Shown here: one piece after another, positions 25,022-33,855 of the stretch | Position numbering within the stretch: position 1 is the stretch's first letter | Layout of the letters: every line of letters begins with the position of its first letter | Source: Neoroseomonas marina | Lineage (GTDB): Bacteria; Pseudomonadota; Alphaproteobacteria; Acetobacterales; Acetobacteraceae | Length of the DNA: 64,000 bases | Reading direction: 5' to 3' | NCBI RefSeq assembly: GCF_012927745.1 | Contig: NZ_JABBKX010000002.1 | Coordinates: 310,001-374,000, forward strand | Notes under the pieces: generated by a model | Databases searched by the model: none | The model's input: only the letters and a program-made list of their open reading frames with translations | Told to the model about the DNA's origin: nothing | Program-made: the position numbers and the translations under genes

Positions 25022-25970
25022 CGGGCGGCTCCCAGGCCGGGATGGCGAGGTAGGCCATGCGCCGCGCCTCCTGCCGGCCGCGGGTGACGTTGTCGAGGAT
25101 GAGCCCGCAGGTGAAGGCGAGGCTCGCGAGGATGCCGAGCCCGGTGGCGAGGATCGCCGTGGGGAAACGCGGCACGAGCCCGGTCTCGAGGTAGGTGGGG
25201 ATCAGCGGCAGTGCGATGCCGACCGCCGCCGCGGCCAGGAGCGCGCCGATGATCGAGAAGAAGGCGAGCGGGCGTTCGCGCTGCACGAGCAACAGGATGG
25301 TGCGCAGGATGCGCATCCCGTCGCGCCAGGTGCTGAGCTTGCTGACCGACCCGTCGGGCCGTTCCTTGTAGCGCGTGCGGACCTCGCCCACCGGCAGGCG
25401 CAGTTCGAGGGCGTGGACGGTGAACTCGGTCTCCGTCTCGAAGCCGGAGGCGAGGGCAGGGAAGGACTTCACGAAGCGGCGGGAGAAGACGCGGTAGCCC
25501 GAAAGCATGTCCCCGGTGCGGTCGCCGAAGACCCAGCGGACCATCCCCGTCAGCGCGACATTGCCGAAGCGGTGGCCGGGACGGTACGCGGCGGTGGCCT
25601 CCGCATCCGTCACGCGCAGGCCCGTCACCATGTCGAGACGATCGGCCAGCAGGTGCTCGACCATGCCGGCCGCCGCCGCGGCTTCATAGGTATCGTCGCC
25701 GTCGACCAGGACGTAGGCGTCGGCTTCGATGTCGGCGAACATGCGGCGGATGACGTTGCCCTTGCCCTGCAGGGGCTCGCGGCGGACCACGGCGCCGGCG
25801 GCGGCCGCGACCTCCCGCGTCCGGTCGCGGGAGTTGTTGTCGTAGACATAGACGGTGGCGCCGGGCAGCGCGGCGCGGAAGTCGGCCACCACGCGCGGGA
25901 TGGCGACTTCCTCGTTGTAGCAGGGGATGAGGACGGCGATGCGCGCAGGGGTCATCGCCGCGCGGCTCAC
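24990..25970 (-). CDS. Family 2 glycosyltransferase, membrane-anchored
   Basis: 326 aa from a GTG at 25970 (GTGA overlap with the upstream gene); an ATG at 25955 is an alternative. The N-terminal GT-A domain has VLIPCYNEEVAIPRVV, YDNNSRDRT, VDGDDTY (the DxD-like motif), MLSGYRVFSRRFVKSF and the acceptor-region FETETEFTVHALE. Two C-terminal membrane helices follow (about 230-255 and 268-292). It resembles polyprenyl-phosphate glycosyltransferases of the DPM1/GtrB type, so lipid-linked sugar transfer is likely; donor and acceptor are unknown. Confidence 0.88.
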   Translation of the reverse strand: MSRAAMTPARIAVLIPCYNEEVAIPRVVADFRAALPGATVYVYDNNSRDRTREVAAAAGAVVRREPLQGKGNVIRRMFADIEADAYVLVDGDDTYEAAAAAGMVEHLLADRLDMVTGLRVTDAEATAAYRPGHRFGNVALTGMVRWVFGDRTGDMLSGYRVFSRRFVKSFPALASGFETETEFTVHALELRLPVGEVRTRYKERPDGSVSKLSTWRDGMRILRTILLLVQRERPLAFFSIIGALLAAAAVGIALPLIPTYLETGLVPRFPTAILATGLGILASLAFTCGLILDNVTRGRQEARRMAYLAIPAWEPPAIPPARPTPG

Positions 25971-27367
25971 CGACCGGTCATGATCCTCTCGACCAGCTGC
26001 TTCACCGTCGGCACGAAGCCGTTCGAGTAGAAGGGGTCCTGGCCGAAGCGGTAGGCGTTGTGCCCGGCGAACATCAGGTTCCGCTCGAGCGCGCCGTCAT
26101 GGCTGATGTCCTGCAGCGTCTTCTGGATGCAGAAGGACCGCGGGTCCGCCTTCTTGCCGTTCGAGAACTCGGGTTCGTGCTGCGACCAGTTGCTGAACCG
26201 GCACTGCGAGAGGCAGCCCATGCAGTCGATCTGGTCCTGCACGATCTCCTGCGACTTCTCGGGCGTCACGAAGATCAGCGTGTTGTCGGGCGTGCGCATC
26301 GCCTCGACGAAGCCCTCGGCTTCCCACTGGTTCACGCGCGCGAGGTCGTGCGGCGCGAGCCACACCTTCCGCTTCCGCGGGCCGACGCCGTATTCGGCGA
26401 TGTGCTCGCCGACCGGCTCGGTGGTGTAGGCGACCTGGCGCTCGTTGCGTTCCTCGAGCTCATGGAGGAAGTCGTTGCGCACGGCCGAGGAATAGAAGCC
26501 CGTGGGCGAGAAGGGCTGCAGCAGCACGTCGCCGGGCTGCAGCGTCATCAGCCGGTGCTTCCAGGCATCCGAGATCGGGCTTTCCTTCGTCACCAGCGGG
26601 CGGGTGCCGAACTGGAAGGCGACGGGCCCGAGGTCGGGGTTGTCGATCCAGTCCTCCCATTCCTCGAGCCACCAGACGCCGCCCGCCATGATGATGGGCG
26701 TGTCGTCCAGGCCGAATTCGCGCATCTGCTGGCGCAGCTTCAGCACGCGGGGGAAGGGATCCTCGGGCTTCTTCGGATCCTCGGAATTCGACAGGCCGTT
26801 GTGGCCGCCGGCCAGCCAGGGATCCTCGTAGACCACGCCGCCCAGCCATTCGCGCGTCTTGTGGTAGGCGCGCTTCCACAGCGCGTTGAAGGCGCGGGCC
26901 GAGGAGACGATGGGGTAGTAGTGCACCCCATAGTCGCGGGCGATGTCGGCCAGGCGATAGGGCATGCCCGCGCCGCAGGTGATGCCGTGGATCAGGCCCT
27001 TGGCCCCTTCCAGCATCCCGCGCGCGACACGCTCGGCGCCGCCCATCTCCCACAGGATGTTGGCGTGGATCCGCCCCTTGCCGCCGGCCACGTCCCAGGC
27101 GCGCTTGGCCTGGGTGATGGCGCCGTCGATGGCGTAGCGGACGAGTTCCTCGTGCCGGTCACGGCGGGTCTTGCCGTGGTAGACCTGCGGGATCGGATTG
27201 CCGTCCGCATCGTAGGAATCCGCATTGACCGCGGAGAAGGTGCCGACGCCGCCGGAGGCCGACCAGGCCCCGCAGGACGAACCATTGGACACCGAGACGC
27301 CCTTGCCGCCTTCCACCAGCGGCAGGACCTCCACACCACCCATCCGGATCGCGTTGATCGCCTTCAA
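25967..27367 (-). CDS. Nitronate monooxygenase / NAD(P)H-dependent flavin oxidoreductase with Cys-rich C-terminus
   Basis: 466 aa from a TTG at 27367 with GGGAG upstream; ATG 27343 is a shorter option. It has the FMN-binding TIM-barrel features of the NMO/2-nitropropane-dioxygenase family: LPLVEGGKGVSVSNG, HGITCGAGMPY, IIMAGGVWW and AFQFGTRPL. The C-terminal part carries Cys382, Cys385, Cys389 and Cys413 (CxxCxxxC plus one), unusual for simple nitronate monooxygenases and suggestive of an Fe-S cluster. The reaction is therefore left open. It lies between pnp and the GT2 gene on the same strand. Confidence 0.75.
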   Translation of the reverse strand: MKAINAIRMGGVEVLPLVEGGKGVSVSNGSSCGAWSASGGVGTFSAVNADSYDADGNPIPQVYHGKTRRDRHEELVRYAIDGAITQAKRAWDVAGGKGRIHANILWEMGGAERVARGMLEGAKGLIHGITCGAGMPYRLADIARDYGVHYYPIVSSARAFNALWKRAYHKTREWLGGVVYEDPWLAGGHNGLSNSEDPKKPEDPFPRVLKLRQQMREFGLDDTPIIMAGGVWWLEEWEDWIDNPDLGPVAFQFGTRPLVTKESPISDAWKHRLMTLQPGDVLLQPFSPTGFYSSAVRNDFLHELEERNERQVAYTTEPVGEHIAEYGVGPRKRKVWLAPHDLARVNQWEAEGFVEAMRTPDNTLIFVTPEKSQEIVQDQIDCMGCLSQCRFSNWSQHEPEFSNGKKADPRSFCIQKTLQDISHDGALERNLMFAGHNAYRFGQDPFYSNGFVPTVKQLVERIMTGR

Positions 27368-27407
27368 GACCGGCCGCTCCCAAGCAACTACGTGACAGGA
27401 ATATGGC

Positions 27408-27442
27408 ACCGGCCGGCGCCCCTGTGCAGGGCCCCGGCCGGT
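27408..27442 (-). terminator. Long hairpin downstream of pnp
   Basis: Nine-bp outer arms ACCGGCCGG / CCGGCCGGT enclose an inner CCCTG-TG-CAGGG stem. It begins 13 bp after the pnp stop and ends 40 bp before the next start on the same strand. There is no strong T-run, so it may be a terminator or a 3'-end stabiliser. Confidence 0.6.
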
Positions 27443-27455
27443 CCGCTCCGGATGG

Positions 27456-29687
27456 TTACTCGGCGGCCTCGCCGCCGCGGTCGGACCGCTCGCCGCGATC
27501 GCGGCGCGGGCCGCGGTCGCCGCGGTCACGGCGCTCGCCGCGCTCCTCGCCCTCGGCGCGGGGGCGCCGCGCGCCGACCTGCTCGGTGATGTCCGCACCG
27601 GTGGCCTGGTCGACCACGCGCATGGACAGCTTCACCTTGCCGCGGTCGTCGAAGCCGATGACCTTCACCTTCACCTGGTCGCCTTCCTTGACGACGTCGG
27701 TGGTCTTCTGGACGCGCTCGTTCGCCAGCTCGGAGATGTGGACGAGGCCGTCCTTGGCGCCGAGGAAGTTCACGAAGGCGCCGAACTCGGCGGTCTTCAC
27801 GACCTTGCCGTTGTAGATCACGCCGACCTCGGGTTCGGCCACGATGCCGCGGATCCAGTCGATCGCCTTCTGCGCCGCCTCGGTCGAGGTCGCCGCCACC
27901 TTGATCGTGCCGTCGTCCTCGATGTCGATCTTGGTGCCGGTCTGCTCGGTGATCTCGCGGATCACCTTGCCGCCCGAACCGATGACGTCGCGGATCTTGT
28001 CCTTCGGCACGTTGATGACGGTGATGCGCGGCGCCGTCGCGGCGACGTCCGTGCGGGCGCCCGTGAGGCCCTTCGCCATCTCGCCCAGGATGTGCAGGCG
28101 GCCTTCGCGGGCCTGCTCCAGGGCGATCTTCATGATCTCGAAGGTGATGGACGTGATCTTGATGTCCATCTGCAGGCTGGTCACGCCGGTCTCGGTACCC
28201 GCGACCTTGAAGTCCATGTCGCCGAGGTGGTCCTCGTCGCCCAGGATGTCGGACAGCACCGCGAAGCCGCGGTCTTCCTTGATCAGGCCCATGGCGATGC
28301 CGGCGCAGGGGCGCTTCAGCGGCACGCCGGCATCCATCAGCGACAGGGAGGTGCCGCAGACCGTCGCCATCGAGGAGGAGCCGTTGGATTCCGTGATCTC
28401 GGACACCACGCGGATGGTGTAGGGGAACTTCTCCTTCTCCGGCAGCAGCGGATGGATCGCGCGCCACGCCAGCTTGCCGTGGCCGACTTCGCGACGGCCC
28501 GGGGAGCCCATGCGGCCCGTCTCGTTCACCGAGTAGGGCGGGAAGTTGTAGTGCAGCATGAAGTCCTCACGGTACTCGCCCGTGAGGGCATCGATGATCT
28601 GCTCGTCCTGGCCGGTGCCGAGCGTCGCGACGCAGAGCGCCTGCGTCTCGCCACGGGTGAACAGCGCCGAGCCGTGCGCGCGCGGCAGCACGCCCACTTC
28701 CGCGACGATCGGGCGCACGGTGCGCGTGTCGCGGCCGTCGATGCGCTTGCCGGTGTCGAGGATGTTGTTGCGGACGACGTCGGCCTCGAGCTCCTTGAGC
28801 AGGCCCTTCGCCGCCGCGACGTCGGCGCCCTCGGCCTCGAGCGCCGCGACCACGGCCTTCTTCACCGCGCCGACCTTCTCCTGGCGGAGCAGCTTCTGTG
28901 TCTCTGTGTAGGCGATCGCCATGTCGGCGCGGCCGAGCTCGGCGATGCGGGCCTTCAGCGCCTTGGTCGCGTCGGATTCCTCGGGGAGCGCCCAGGGCTC
29001 CTTCGCGGCGACCTCGGCCAGTTCGATGATCGCCTGGATCACCGGCTGGAAGGATTTGTGGCCGAATTCGACGGCGCCGAGCATGACCTCCTCGGTCAGC
29101 TCGCTCGCCTCGGATTCCACCATCAGCACGCCTTCGGCCGTGCCGGCGAGGACGAGGTCGAGCGCGCTCGACTTCCGCTCCTCGGCGGTCGGGTTCAGCA
29201 CGTACTGGCCGTTGACGTAGCCGACGCGCGCGCCGGCGATCGGGCCGAAGAAGGGAATGCCCGACAGCGTCAGCGCGGCGGAGCAGCCGACCATCGCGAC
29301 GACGTCAGCCTCGTTCTCCATGTCATGCGACAGCACGGTCGCGACGACCTGGACCTCGTTGCGGAATCCATCGGGGAACAGCGGGCGGATCGGACGGTCG
29401 ATCAGGCGCGAGACCAGGGTCTCGAACTCCGACGGACGGCCCTCGCGCTTGAAGAAGCCGCCGGGGATCTTGCCCGCGGCGAAGGCCTTCTCCTGGTAGT
29501 TCACGGTCAGCGGGAAGAAGTCCTGGCCGGGCTTCACGCTGCGCGCGCCGACCGCCGTGCAGAGCACGATGGTGTCGCCGAGGCGGGCCACGACGGCGCC
29601 GTCGGCCTGGCGGGCGATCTTGCCGGTTTCCAGCACCAGGGTCTTGCCACCCCAGGCGATTTCCTTGCGGAAGTACTTGTCGAACAT
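27456..29687 (-). CDS. pnp: Polyribonucleotide nucleotidyltransferase
   Basis: 743 aa. It is a phosphorolytic 3'-5' exoribonuclease of the degradosome. Two RNase PH domains (first from about residue 10, second from about 310 with [30 protein letters not shown]), a KH domain with [12 protein letters not shown], an S1 domain with [21 protein letters not shown], and a C-terminal Arg/Asp/Gly-rich tail (about 705-740). ATG 29687 is preceded by GAGAGG. The usual upstream neighbour rpsO is absent; instead there is a 516-bp structured region with a strong stem-loop (29771-29843), which may serve in autoregulation. Confidence 0.98.
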   Translation of the reverse strand: MFDKYFRKEIAWGGKTLVLETGKIARQADGAVVARLGDTIVLCTAVGARSVKPGQDFFPLTVNYQEKAFAAGKIPGGFFKREGRPSEFETLVSRLIDRPIRPLFPDGFRNEVQVVATVLSHDMENEADVVAMVGCSAALTLSGIPFFGPIAGARVGYVNGQYVLNPTAEERKSSALDLVLAGTAEGVLMVESEASELTEEVMLGAVEFGHKSFQPVIQAIIELAEVAAKEPWALPEESDATKALKARIAELGRADMAIAYTETQKLLRQEKVGAVKKAVVAALEAEGADVAAAKGLLKELEADVVRNNILDTGKRIDGRDTRTVRPIVAEVGVLPRAHGSALFTRGETQALCVATLGTGQDEQIIDALTGEYREDFMLHYNFPPYSVNETGRMGSPGRREVGHGKLAWRAIHPLLPEKEKFPYTIRVVSEITESNGSSSMATVCGTSLSLMDAGVPLKRPCAGIAMGLIKEDRGFAVLSDILGDEDHLGDMDFKVAGTETGVTSLQMDIKITSITFEIMKIALEQAREGRLHILGEMAKGLTGARTDVAATAPRITVINVPKDKIRDVIGSGGKVIREITEQTGTKIDIEDDGTIKVAATSTEAAQKAIDWIRGIVAEPEVGVIYNGKVVKTAEFGAFVNFLGAKDGLVHISELANERVQKTTDVVKEGDQVKVKVIGFDDRGKVKLSMRVVDQATGADITEQVGARRPRAEGEERGERRDRGDRGPRRDRGERSDRGGEAAE

Positions 29688-29770
29688 CTGTCGTCCTCTC
29701 GTGCACGGCGTCGCTCGCGCCGGGCGAACCGCGCCCGCCCGTCCTTCGCGGGCAGCCACGCGGCATGTCA

Positions 29771-29843
29771 GGCCCCTTGGGACCCCGGAGTGCGACACGG
29801 AGGGCGGAACAGGTCGGGACCGAGGGGTCCAGGACAAGGGGCC
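29771..29843 (-). promoter_or_regulatory. Large stem-loop in the pnp leader
   Basis: GGCCCCTTG plus GGACCCC (29771-29786) pairs with GGGGTCC (29824-29830) and CAAGGGGCC (29835-29843), giving a 16-bp stem with one 4-nt bulge around a 37-nt loop. It starts 84 nt upstream of the pnp ATG. In enterobacteria a leader stem cut by RNase III mediates PNPase autoregulation; an equivalent role here is inference. Confidence 0.5.
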
Positions 29844-30064
29844 GGTGTGCTCGGCGTCTCGGGCGGCATGGGGTGGGCCCATCGCGGATTGCGCGACGGG
29901 AAGGCCGCCCATGTGGCCGGAAACGCCGCGGCGGTCCGATCCCGGGTCCCGCGGCTTTCTCTGTCAGCCCGCCGCAGTCGCGGCGGTCGGCCACGCCCCT
30001 GGGGCGCAGCCAGGGCGGGTGTATGGCGCGGTTTCGGGGGAAACACCACAGGAAAGTCCCCGGG

Positions 30065-30081
30065 GGAGGGCGCCGCCCTCC
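30065..30081. repeat. GC-rich hairpin of the recurrent type
   Basis: Perfect 7-bp arms GGAGGGC / GCCCTCC with a 3-nt loop, 123 bp upstream of the C58-like gene. Unlike the other copies it is not at a convergent junction. Confidence 0.5.
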
Positions 30082-30203
30082 GGGGGGCCACCCGGGCAAG
30101 GGAACAGAGCCCTCAGGAAGCCTGTCCCGGGCGGCGGCAAGCGCATTGCGAACGGTGCAGGAATGGTGATCCTGGGTCGCGCCGCGAAAGGGGGGAACCG
30201 CCA

Positions 30204-30827
30204 ATGCCCATGACGCCGATCGCCAAGGCCGCCAAGGATCTCGGCTATCTCGTATACGGCTACTCGCAGGGCGATCCGGAGTACAACTACAAGGATATCG
30301 GCCCCTGGGGCGACGTGCGCAACGGCTACTGCGCGGCGCTGGGCTTCCTCTGGATCAAGGCGCGGCTGGCCGGGGGCGACCTCGCCTACGACAAGGGCAC
30401 CATGATGGCCGAGAAGGCCGACTGGCGCGTCACCCGCCTGCACAACCTGACCAAGCAGCTCGGCTACGGACCGGTGATGACCGAGCTGGGGCTGAAGGGG
30501 CATGGTGCCGTCGCCATCGGCAGCAATGCCGAGGCCGCCACCGTCTTCGCCCATATCAGGGACGCCGATTACGGCTGCTACCGGCTCTCCTACAAGCGCG
30601 ACGGCGGCGGGCACCTCGTGGTCATCCAGAAGGATGCGCGCGTGCACGGCAGCGGACCCTTCGCCTCGCTGGTGCCGAGCTACCGGTACTTCGATGCCAA
30701 TCACGGCCATTTCCGCTTCCAGAGCGGCGGCGCCTTCCTGTCCTGGTACCGGGACTTCATGACCGCATCCGGCTACGCCGCGCGCTACACGAAGCCGATG
30801 ATCGTCGAGTTCGTCACCCGCATCTGA
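30204..30827 (+). CDS. Possible YopT-type (C58-like) cysteine peptidase domain protein
   Basis: 207 aa. No signal peptide. A potential catalytic triad occurs in the order and local context of the C58/YopT family: Cys43 in NGYCAALGFLWI, His137 in GGGHLVVIQ, Asp164 in YRYFDANHGHF (compare the family's DPN-G motif). Members in other bacteria are type III effectors or toxin domains; no secretion genes are near this one. ATG 30204 follows a GGGGGG ribosome-binding site. Alternatives are another papain-fold protein or an uncharacterised family; the triad spacing must be checked structurally. Confidence 0.6.
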   Translation: MPMTPIAKAAKDLGYLVYGYSQGDPEYNYKDIGPWGDVRNGYCAALGFLWIKARLAGGDLAYDKGTMMAEKADWRVTRLHNLTKQLGYGPVMTELGLKGHGAVAIGSNAEAATVFAHIRDADYGCYRLSYKRDGGGHLVVIQKDARVHGSGPFASLVPSYRYFDANHGHFRFQSGGAFLSWYRDFMTASGYAARYTKPMIVEFVTRI

Positions 30828-30834
30828 ACGCGAG

Positions 30835-31638
30835 TCAGAGCCCCGCGCCGGGCGTGGCACCGAAGGCAGCGCGGAAGGCGGCACCGAAAGCCGGCGCGCT
30901 GGCGTAGCCGACCGCCGCCGCCGCGCGGGCCGGTGGCGTGCCGTTGGCGAGCATCGCGGCGGCTTCCGCCAGGCGCAGGGTCTGGCGCCAGCGGGCGAAG
31001 CCCATGCCGGTCTCGGCGTGGAACAGGCGGCGCAGCGTTCGCGGCGAGGCCCCAATCTCGACGGCCCAGGTCTCCAGCGTCTGGGGGCTTGCCGGGTCGG
31101 TGGCCAGCGCCGCGACCAGCCGCCGCAGCCGCGGGTCGCGGGGCTGCGGCACGGCCAGGGGCAGGGTCGGTGCCCGGGCGATCTCCTCCAGGATCAGGGC
31201 GGCGAGGTGCCCGCCGCGGCCCTTCTCGTCCCATTCCATCGGTTCGGCGCAGGCCGCGAGGATCAATTCCCGCAGCAAGGCGGAGACCGACAGCACCGCC
31301 GGGTGGGCCGGTCCCGCATGGGCGGCGTCGGCGCGCAGGAACAAGGCCCGCATGGCGAGGCCCCGCGGCATCGCCACGGCATGCGGCAGGCCGGCCGGCA
31401 GCCAGAGCGCCCGTGCCGGCGGCAGGGTGAACAGCGCCGCATCCGTCGTCACGCGCATGATGCCGGTGATGGCATAGAGCAGCTGCGCCCGGTCATGCGT
31501 GTGCCGGGGGACCGTCTCCCCTTCGGCGTAGTCCCGGGCGAAGCCGGCCAAGGGCCGGTCGACCCGGTCCTGCGGAATGTCGCGTCGGGGCGCGGCCGGT
31601 TGGCCGTTTGCCGACAGGATTTGGCCTGACGTCGCCAT
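30835..31638 (-). CDS. AraC-family transcriptional regulator
   Basis: 267 aa. An N-terminal cupin-like sensor domain (HTHDRAQLLYAITGIMRV, LPPARALWLPAGLPHAV) precedes the C-terminal AraC double helix-turn-helix (WAVEIGASPRTLRRLFHAETGMGFARWRQTLRLAEA and a second HTH ending near GATPG). This layout is typical of regulators of an adjacent exporter. ATG 31638 is 58 bp from the divergent MFS gene start, so the shared intergenic region probably contains its operator. Its 3' end is 7 bp from the convergent C58-like gene. Confidence 0.9.
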   Translation of the reverse strand: MATSGQILSANGQPAAPRRDIPQDRVDRPLAGFARDYAEGETVPRHTHDRAQLLYAITGIMRVTTDAALFTLPPARALWLPAGLPHAVAMPRGLAMRALFLRADAAHAGPAHPAVLSVSALLRELILAACAEPMEWDEKGRGGHLAALILEEIARAPTLPLAVPQPRDPRLRRLVAALATDPASPQTLETWAVEIGASPRTLRRLFHAETGMGFARWRQTLRLAEAAAMLANGTPPARAAAAVGYASAPAFGAAFRAAFGATPGAGL

Positions 31639-31696
31639 GCGGCCGAGCGTAGCCTCCGGGCAGGAGGCGGCGCCAGCCGCCCGTAGAGGAACCGCC

Positions 31697-32947
31697 ATGA
31701 CGCCGGCGCAACGCCAGGTGGTGTTCATCAACGCCGCCCACACCTTCACCCATTACTGCCTGCTGATCCTGGCAACCGCCGTGCTGGCGATGGTCACCCA
31801 GGAACGCGACCGCTTCGGTGCGGATTACGGCCCGATCCTCTCGCTCGGCACGGCGATGTTCGTGACCTACGGGCTCGGTGCGCTCCCCATGGGCTGGCTC
31901 GCCGACCGGGTGGGCCGGCGGGCGCTGATGATCGCCTTCTTCCTCGGCACCGGCTTCTTCATGGCGGCCGCGGGCTTCATGGACAGCCCGATCGCGATCG
32001 GCATCGCGCTCGGACTGATGGGCTGCTTCGCGGCGATCTATCACCCGATCGGGACGGCGATGCTGGTGGAGGCGGCGGGCAGCCGGGTCGGCCGCGCGAT
32101 GGGCATCAACGGCGTCTTCGGCAATTTCGGCGTCGCCACGGCGCCGATCGTGACCGCCTTCGTCGCGGCGGCGCTCGGCTGGCGCTGGGCCTTCATCCTG
32201 CCCGGCGTCGCCTGCATGGTCGTGGGGCTGTTCTATTCGCGCGAACCGGAATTCGATGCCGTGAAGGCCGGCGGCGGGGCGAAGCCCTTCCCCGAGATCC
32301 CGCGCAGCGTGGTCCGCCGGGCCGTGGTGATCCTGCTGTCGATCGCCGCCGTCTCGGGGCTGGTCTTCAACGCCTACACGCTGCTGATCCCGAAGCTGAT
32401 GGAGGAACGCCTGGCCGGCAGCCCCGACCTCCTGCCCGTGGTGGGGCTGCTCGCCTTCCTCGCGACGATCTGCGGCGGGCTGACCCAGTTCACCGTGGGG
32501 CGGATGATCGACAGCCGCACGCTCAAGACCGTGTTCCTGCCGCTCGGCATCGCGGTGGTGCCGGGCCTTGCGGCGCTGGCCTTCCTCGACGGGTGGATGG
32601 TGCTGCCGGTGGCCGGGCTCGTCGCGGCCTGCGTCTTCGGCCAGGTCACGGTGAACGAGACGATGACCGCGCGCTACGTGGCTCCCGCGCTGCGGGCGAA
32701 GCTCTATTCCATCCGCTTCACCATCGGCTTCCTCGGTGCGGCGATCGCGTCGCCCCTGATCGGCATGCTGCACGAGGCAACCGGTTCGCTGTCGGTCGCG
32801 ATGCTGGTGCTGGCCGGGGTGGCGACGATCACGCTGATCTGCGCCTTCGCCTTCCCGAACCGGCAGGAGGAGCTCGAGCCCGAGGCCTGGGCGCGGGCAC
32901 CGGAGCTCCGCGAGGAGCGCGGCGCGGCGGCGATGCCGGCCGAGTAG
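31697..32947 (+). CDS. MFS transporter
   Basis: 416 aa, about 12 membrane helices. The loop 2-3 motif reads GWLADRVGRRAL, the MFS signature, and HxxxHY (HTFTHY) occurs in helix 1. The N-terminus resembles the fosmidomycin-resistance (Fsr)-like branch, but this is only an impression. AGAGGA lies upstream of ATG 31697. Divergent from the AraC regulator, which likely controls it; drug or metabolite efflux is plausible, the substrate is unknown. Confidence 0.9.
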   Translation: MTPAQRQVVFINAAHTFTHYCLLILATAVLAMVTQERDRFGADYGPILSLGTAMFVTYGLGALPMGWLADRVGRRALMIAFFLGTGFFMAAAGFMDSPIAIGIALGLMGCFAAIYHPIGTAMLVEAAGSRVGRAMGINGVFGNFGVATAPIVTAFVAAALGWRWAFILPGVACMVVGLFYSREPEFDAVKAGGGAKPFPEIPRSVVRRAVVILLSIAAVSGLVFNAYTLLIPKLMEERLAGSPDLLPVVGLLAFLATICGGLTQFTVGRMIDSRTLKTVFLPLGIAVVPGLAALAFLDGWMVLPVAGLVAACVFGQVTVNETMTARYVAPALRAKLYSIRFTIGFLGAAIASPLIGMLHEATGSLSVAMLVLAGVATITLICAFAFPNRQEELEPEAWARAPELREERGAAAMPAE

Positions 32948-33015
32948 ACCGCGGGCACCGCCGCGGAGACGGCGCCGGGCTTGCATCCGACGCGACGGCG
33001 CGGCTTCCTGCGGCG

Positions 33016-33855
33016 ATGCGCCTTCTCACCGGTCACGCGCGCCTTGCCGGGGTCCTCGGCTGGCCCGTCTCGCATTCCCGCTCGCCGCGCCTGCATGGGC
33101 AGTGGCTCGCCACGCTGGGCGTCGATGGCGCCTACCTGCCCTTGCCCGTGCACCCGGATCGCTTTCCCGGGGCGGTCCGCGCCCTGGCCGATCTCGGCTT
33201 CCGCGGCGCCAACGTCACCATTCCGCACAAGCAGGCAGCCTTCGAGGTCTGCGACGTGGTGGACGCAACCGCTCGCCGGGCCGGCGCCGTCAACACGCTC
33301 GTCTTCCGGGACGGACGGATCGAGGGTTCGAACACCGACGGCTACGGCTTCCTCGAAAGCGTGAAGGACCAGGCGCCGGGCTGGCAGCCGGCGTCCGGGC
33401 CGGCCGTCCTGCTCGGCGCCGGCGGCGCGGCACGGGCGATCGCGGCGGCGCTGCTCGACGCCGGCTGCCCGCGCGTCACCCTCGTCAACCGGTCCCGCGA
33501 CAGGGCGGAGGCCCTGGCCCGCGACCTCGGCGGCGCGATCGACGTCGCGACCGCGCCGCCCCTGGACGGCGCTGCGCTGCTGGTGAATACGACGTCGCTC
33601 GGCATGCAGGGGCAGCCGCCGCTCGAACTCGACCTGGCGCCGCTGGGCGCGACGGCGGTGGTGGCGGACATCGTCTACGTGCCGCTCGAAACGCCGCTGC
33701 TTGCCGCGGCGCGGGCTCGCGGGCTGCGGGCGGTGGATGGACTCGGCATGCTGCTGCACCAGGCGCGGCCGGGCTTCGAGGCCTGGTTCGGCGTTGCCCC
33801 GACGGTCGATGCCACGCTGCGCGCGGTGGTGGCTGCGGACATCCCGCGGCGATGA
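33016..33855 (+). CDS. aroE: Shikimate dehydrogenase
   Basis: 279 aa. It reduces 3-dehydroshikimate with NADPH in the aromatic amino acid pathway. Seen: GWPVSHSRSPRLH, the catalytic-lysine motif NVTIPHKQAAFE, NTDGYGFL, the nucleotide-binding VLLGAGGAARAIA, the adenine phosphate region NRSRDRAEAL, and GLGMLLHQ. It is the first gene of an aroE-coaE-dnaQ run next to oriC, the same order as at the Caulobacter origin. The stop overlaps coaE by ATGA. Confidence 0.96.
   Translation: MRLLTGHARLAGVLGWPVSHSRSPRLHGQWLATLGVDGAYLPLPVHPDRFPGAVRALADLGFRGANVTIPHKQAAFEVCDVVDATARRAGAVNTLVFRDGRIEGSNTDGYGFLESVKDQAPGWQPASGPAVLLGAGGAARAIAAALLDAGCPRVTLVNRSRDRAEALARDLGGAIDVATAPPLDGAALLVNTTSLGMQGQPPLELDLAPLGATAVVADIVYVPLETPLLAAARARGLRAVDGLGMLLHQARPGFEAWFGVAPTVDATLRAVVAADIPRR

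Larger units (their letters stand above)
29688..30203. other. 516-bp non-coding, highly structured divergent region
   Basis: It separates pnp (-) from the C58-like gene (+). I see no convincing gene. It holds a large stem-loop on the pnp side (29771-29843), a perfect 7/4/7 hairpin CCGCCGC / GCGGCGG at 29969-29986, and a 7/3/7 hairpin at 30065-30081. Promoters for both flanking genes must lie here; a small RNA is possible but unproven. Confidence 0.6.

Noticed and set aside
30047..30115. CACAGGAAAGTCC followed by GGGAACAGAGCCC resembles conserved RNase P RNA segments
   Set aside because: The other conserved blocks, in particular the 3' AGAAxCCGGCTTA, are absent, and spacing does not fit. Probably chance.
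27738..30827. 1029-codon open frame antisense to pnp
   Set aside because: High third-position G/C keeps antisense frames open; the pnp frame has all family motifs and the antisense product has none. Only the part from 30204 is a gene.
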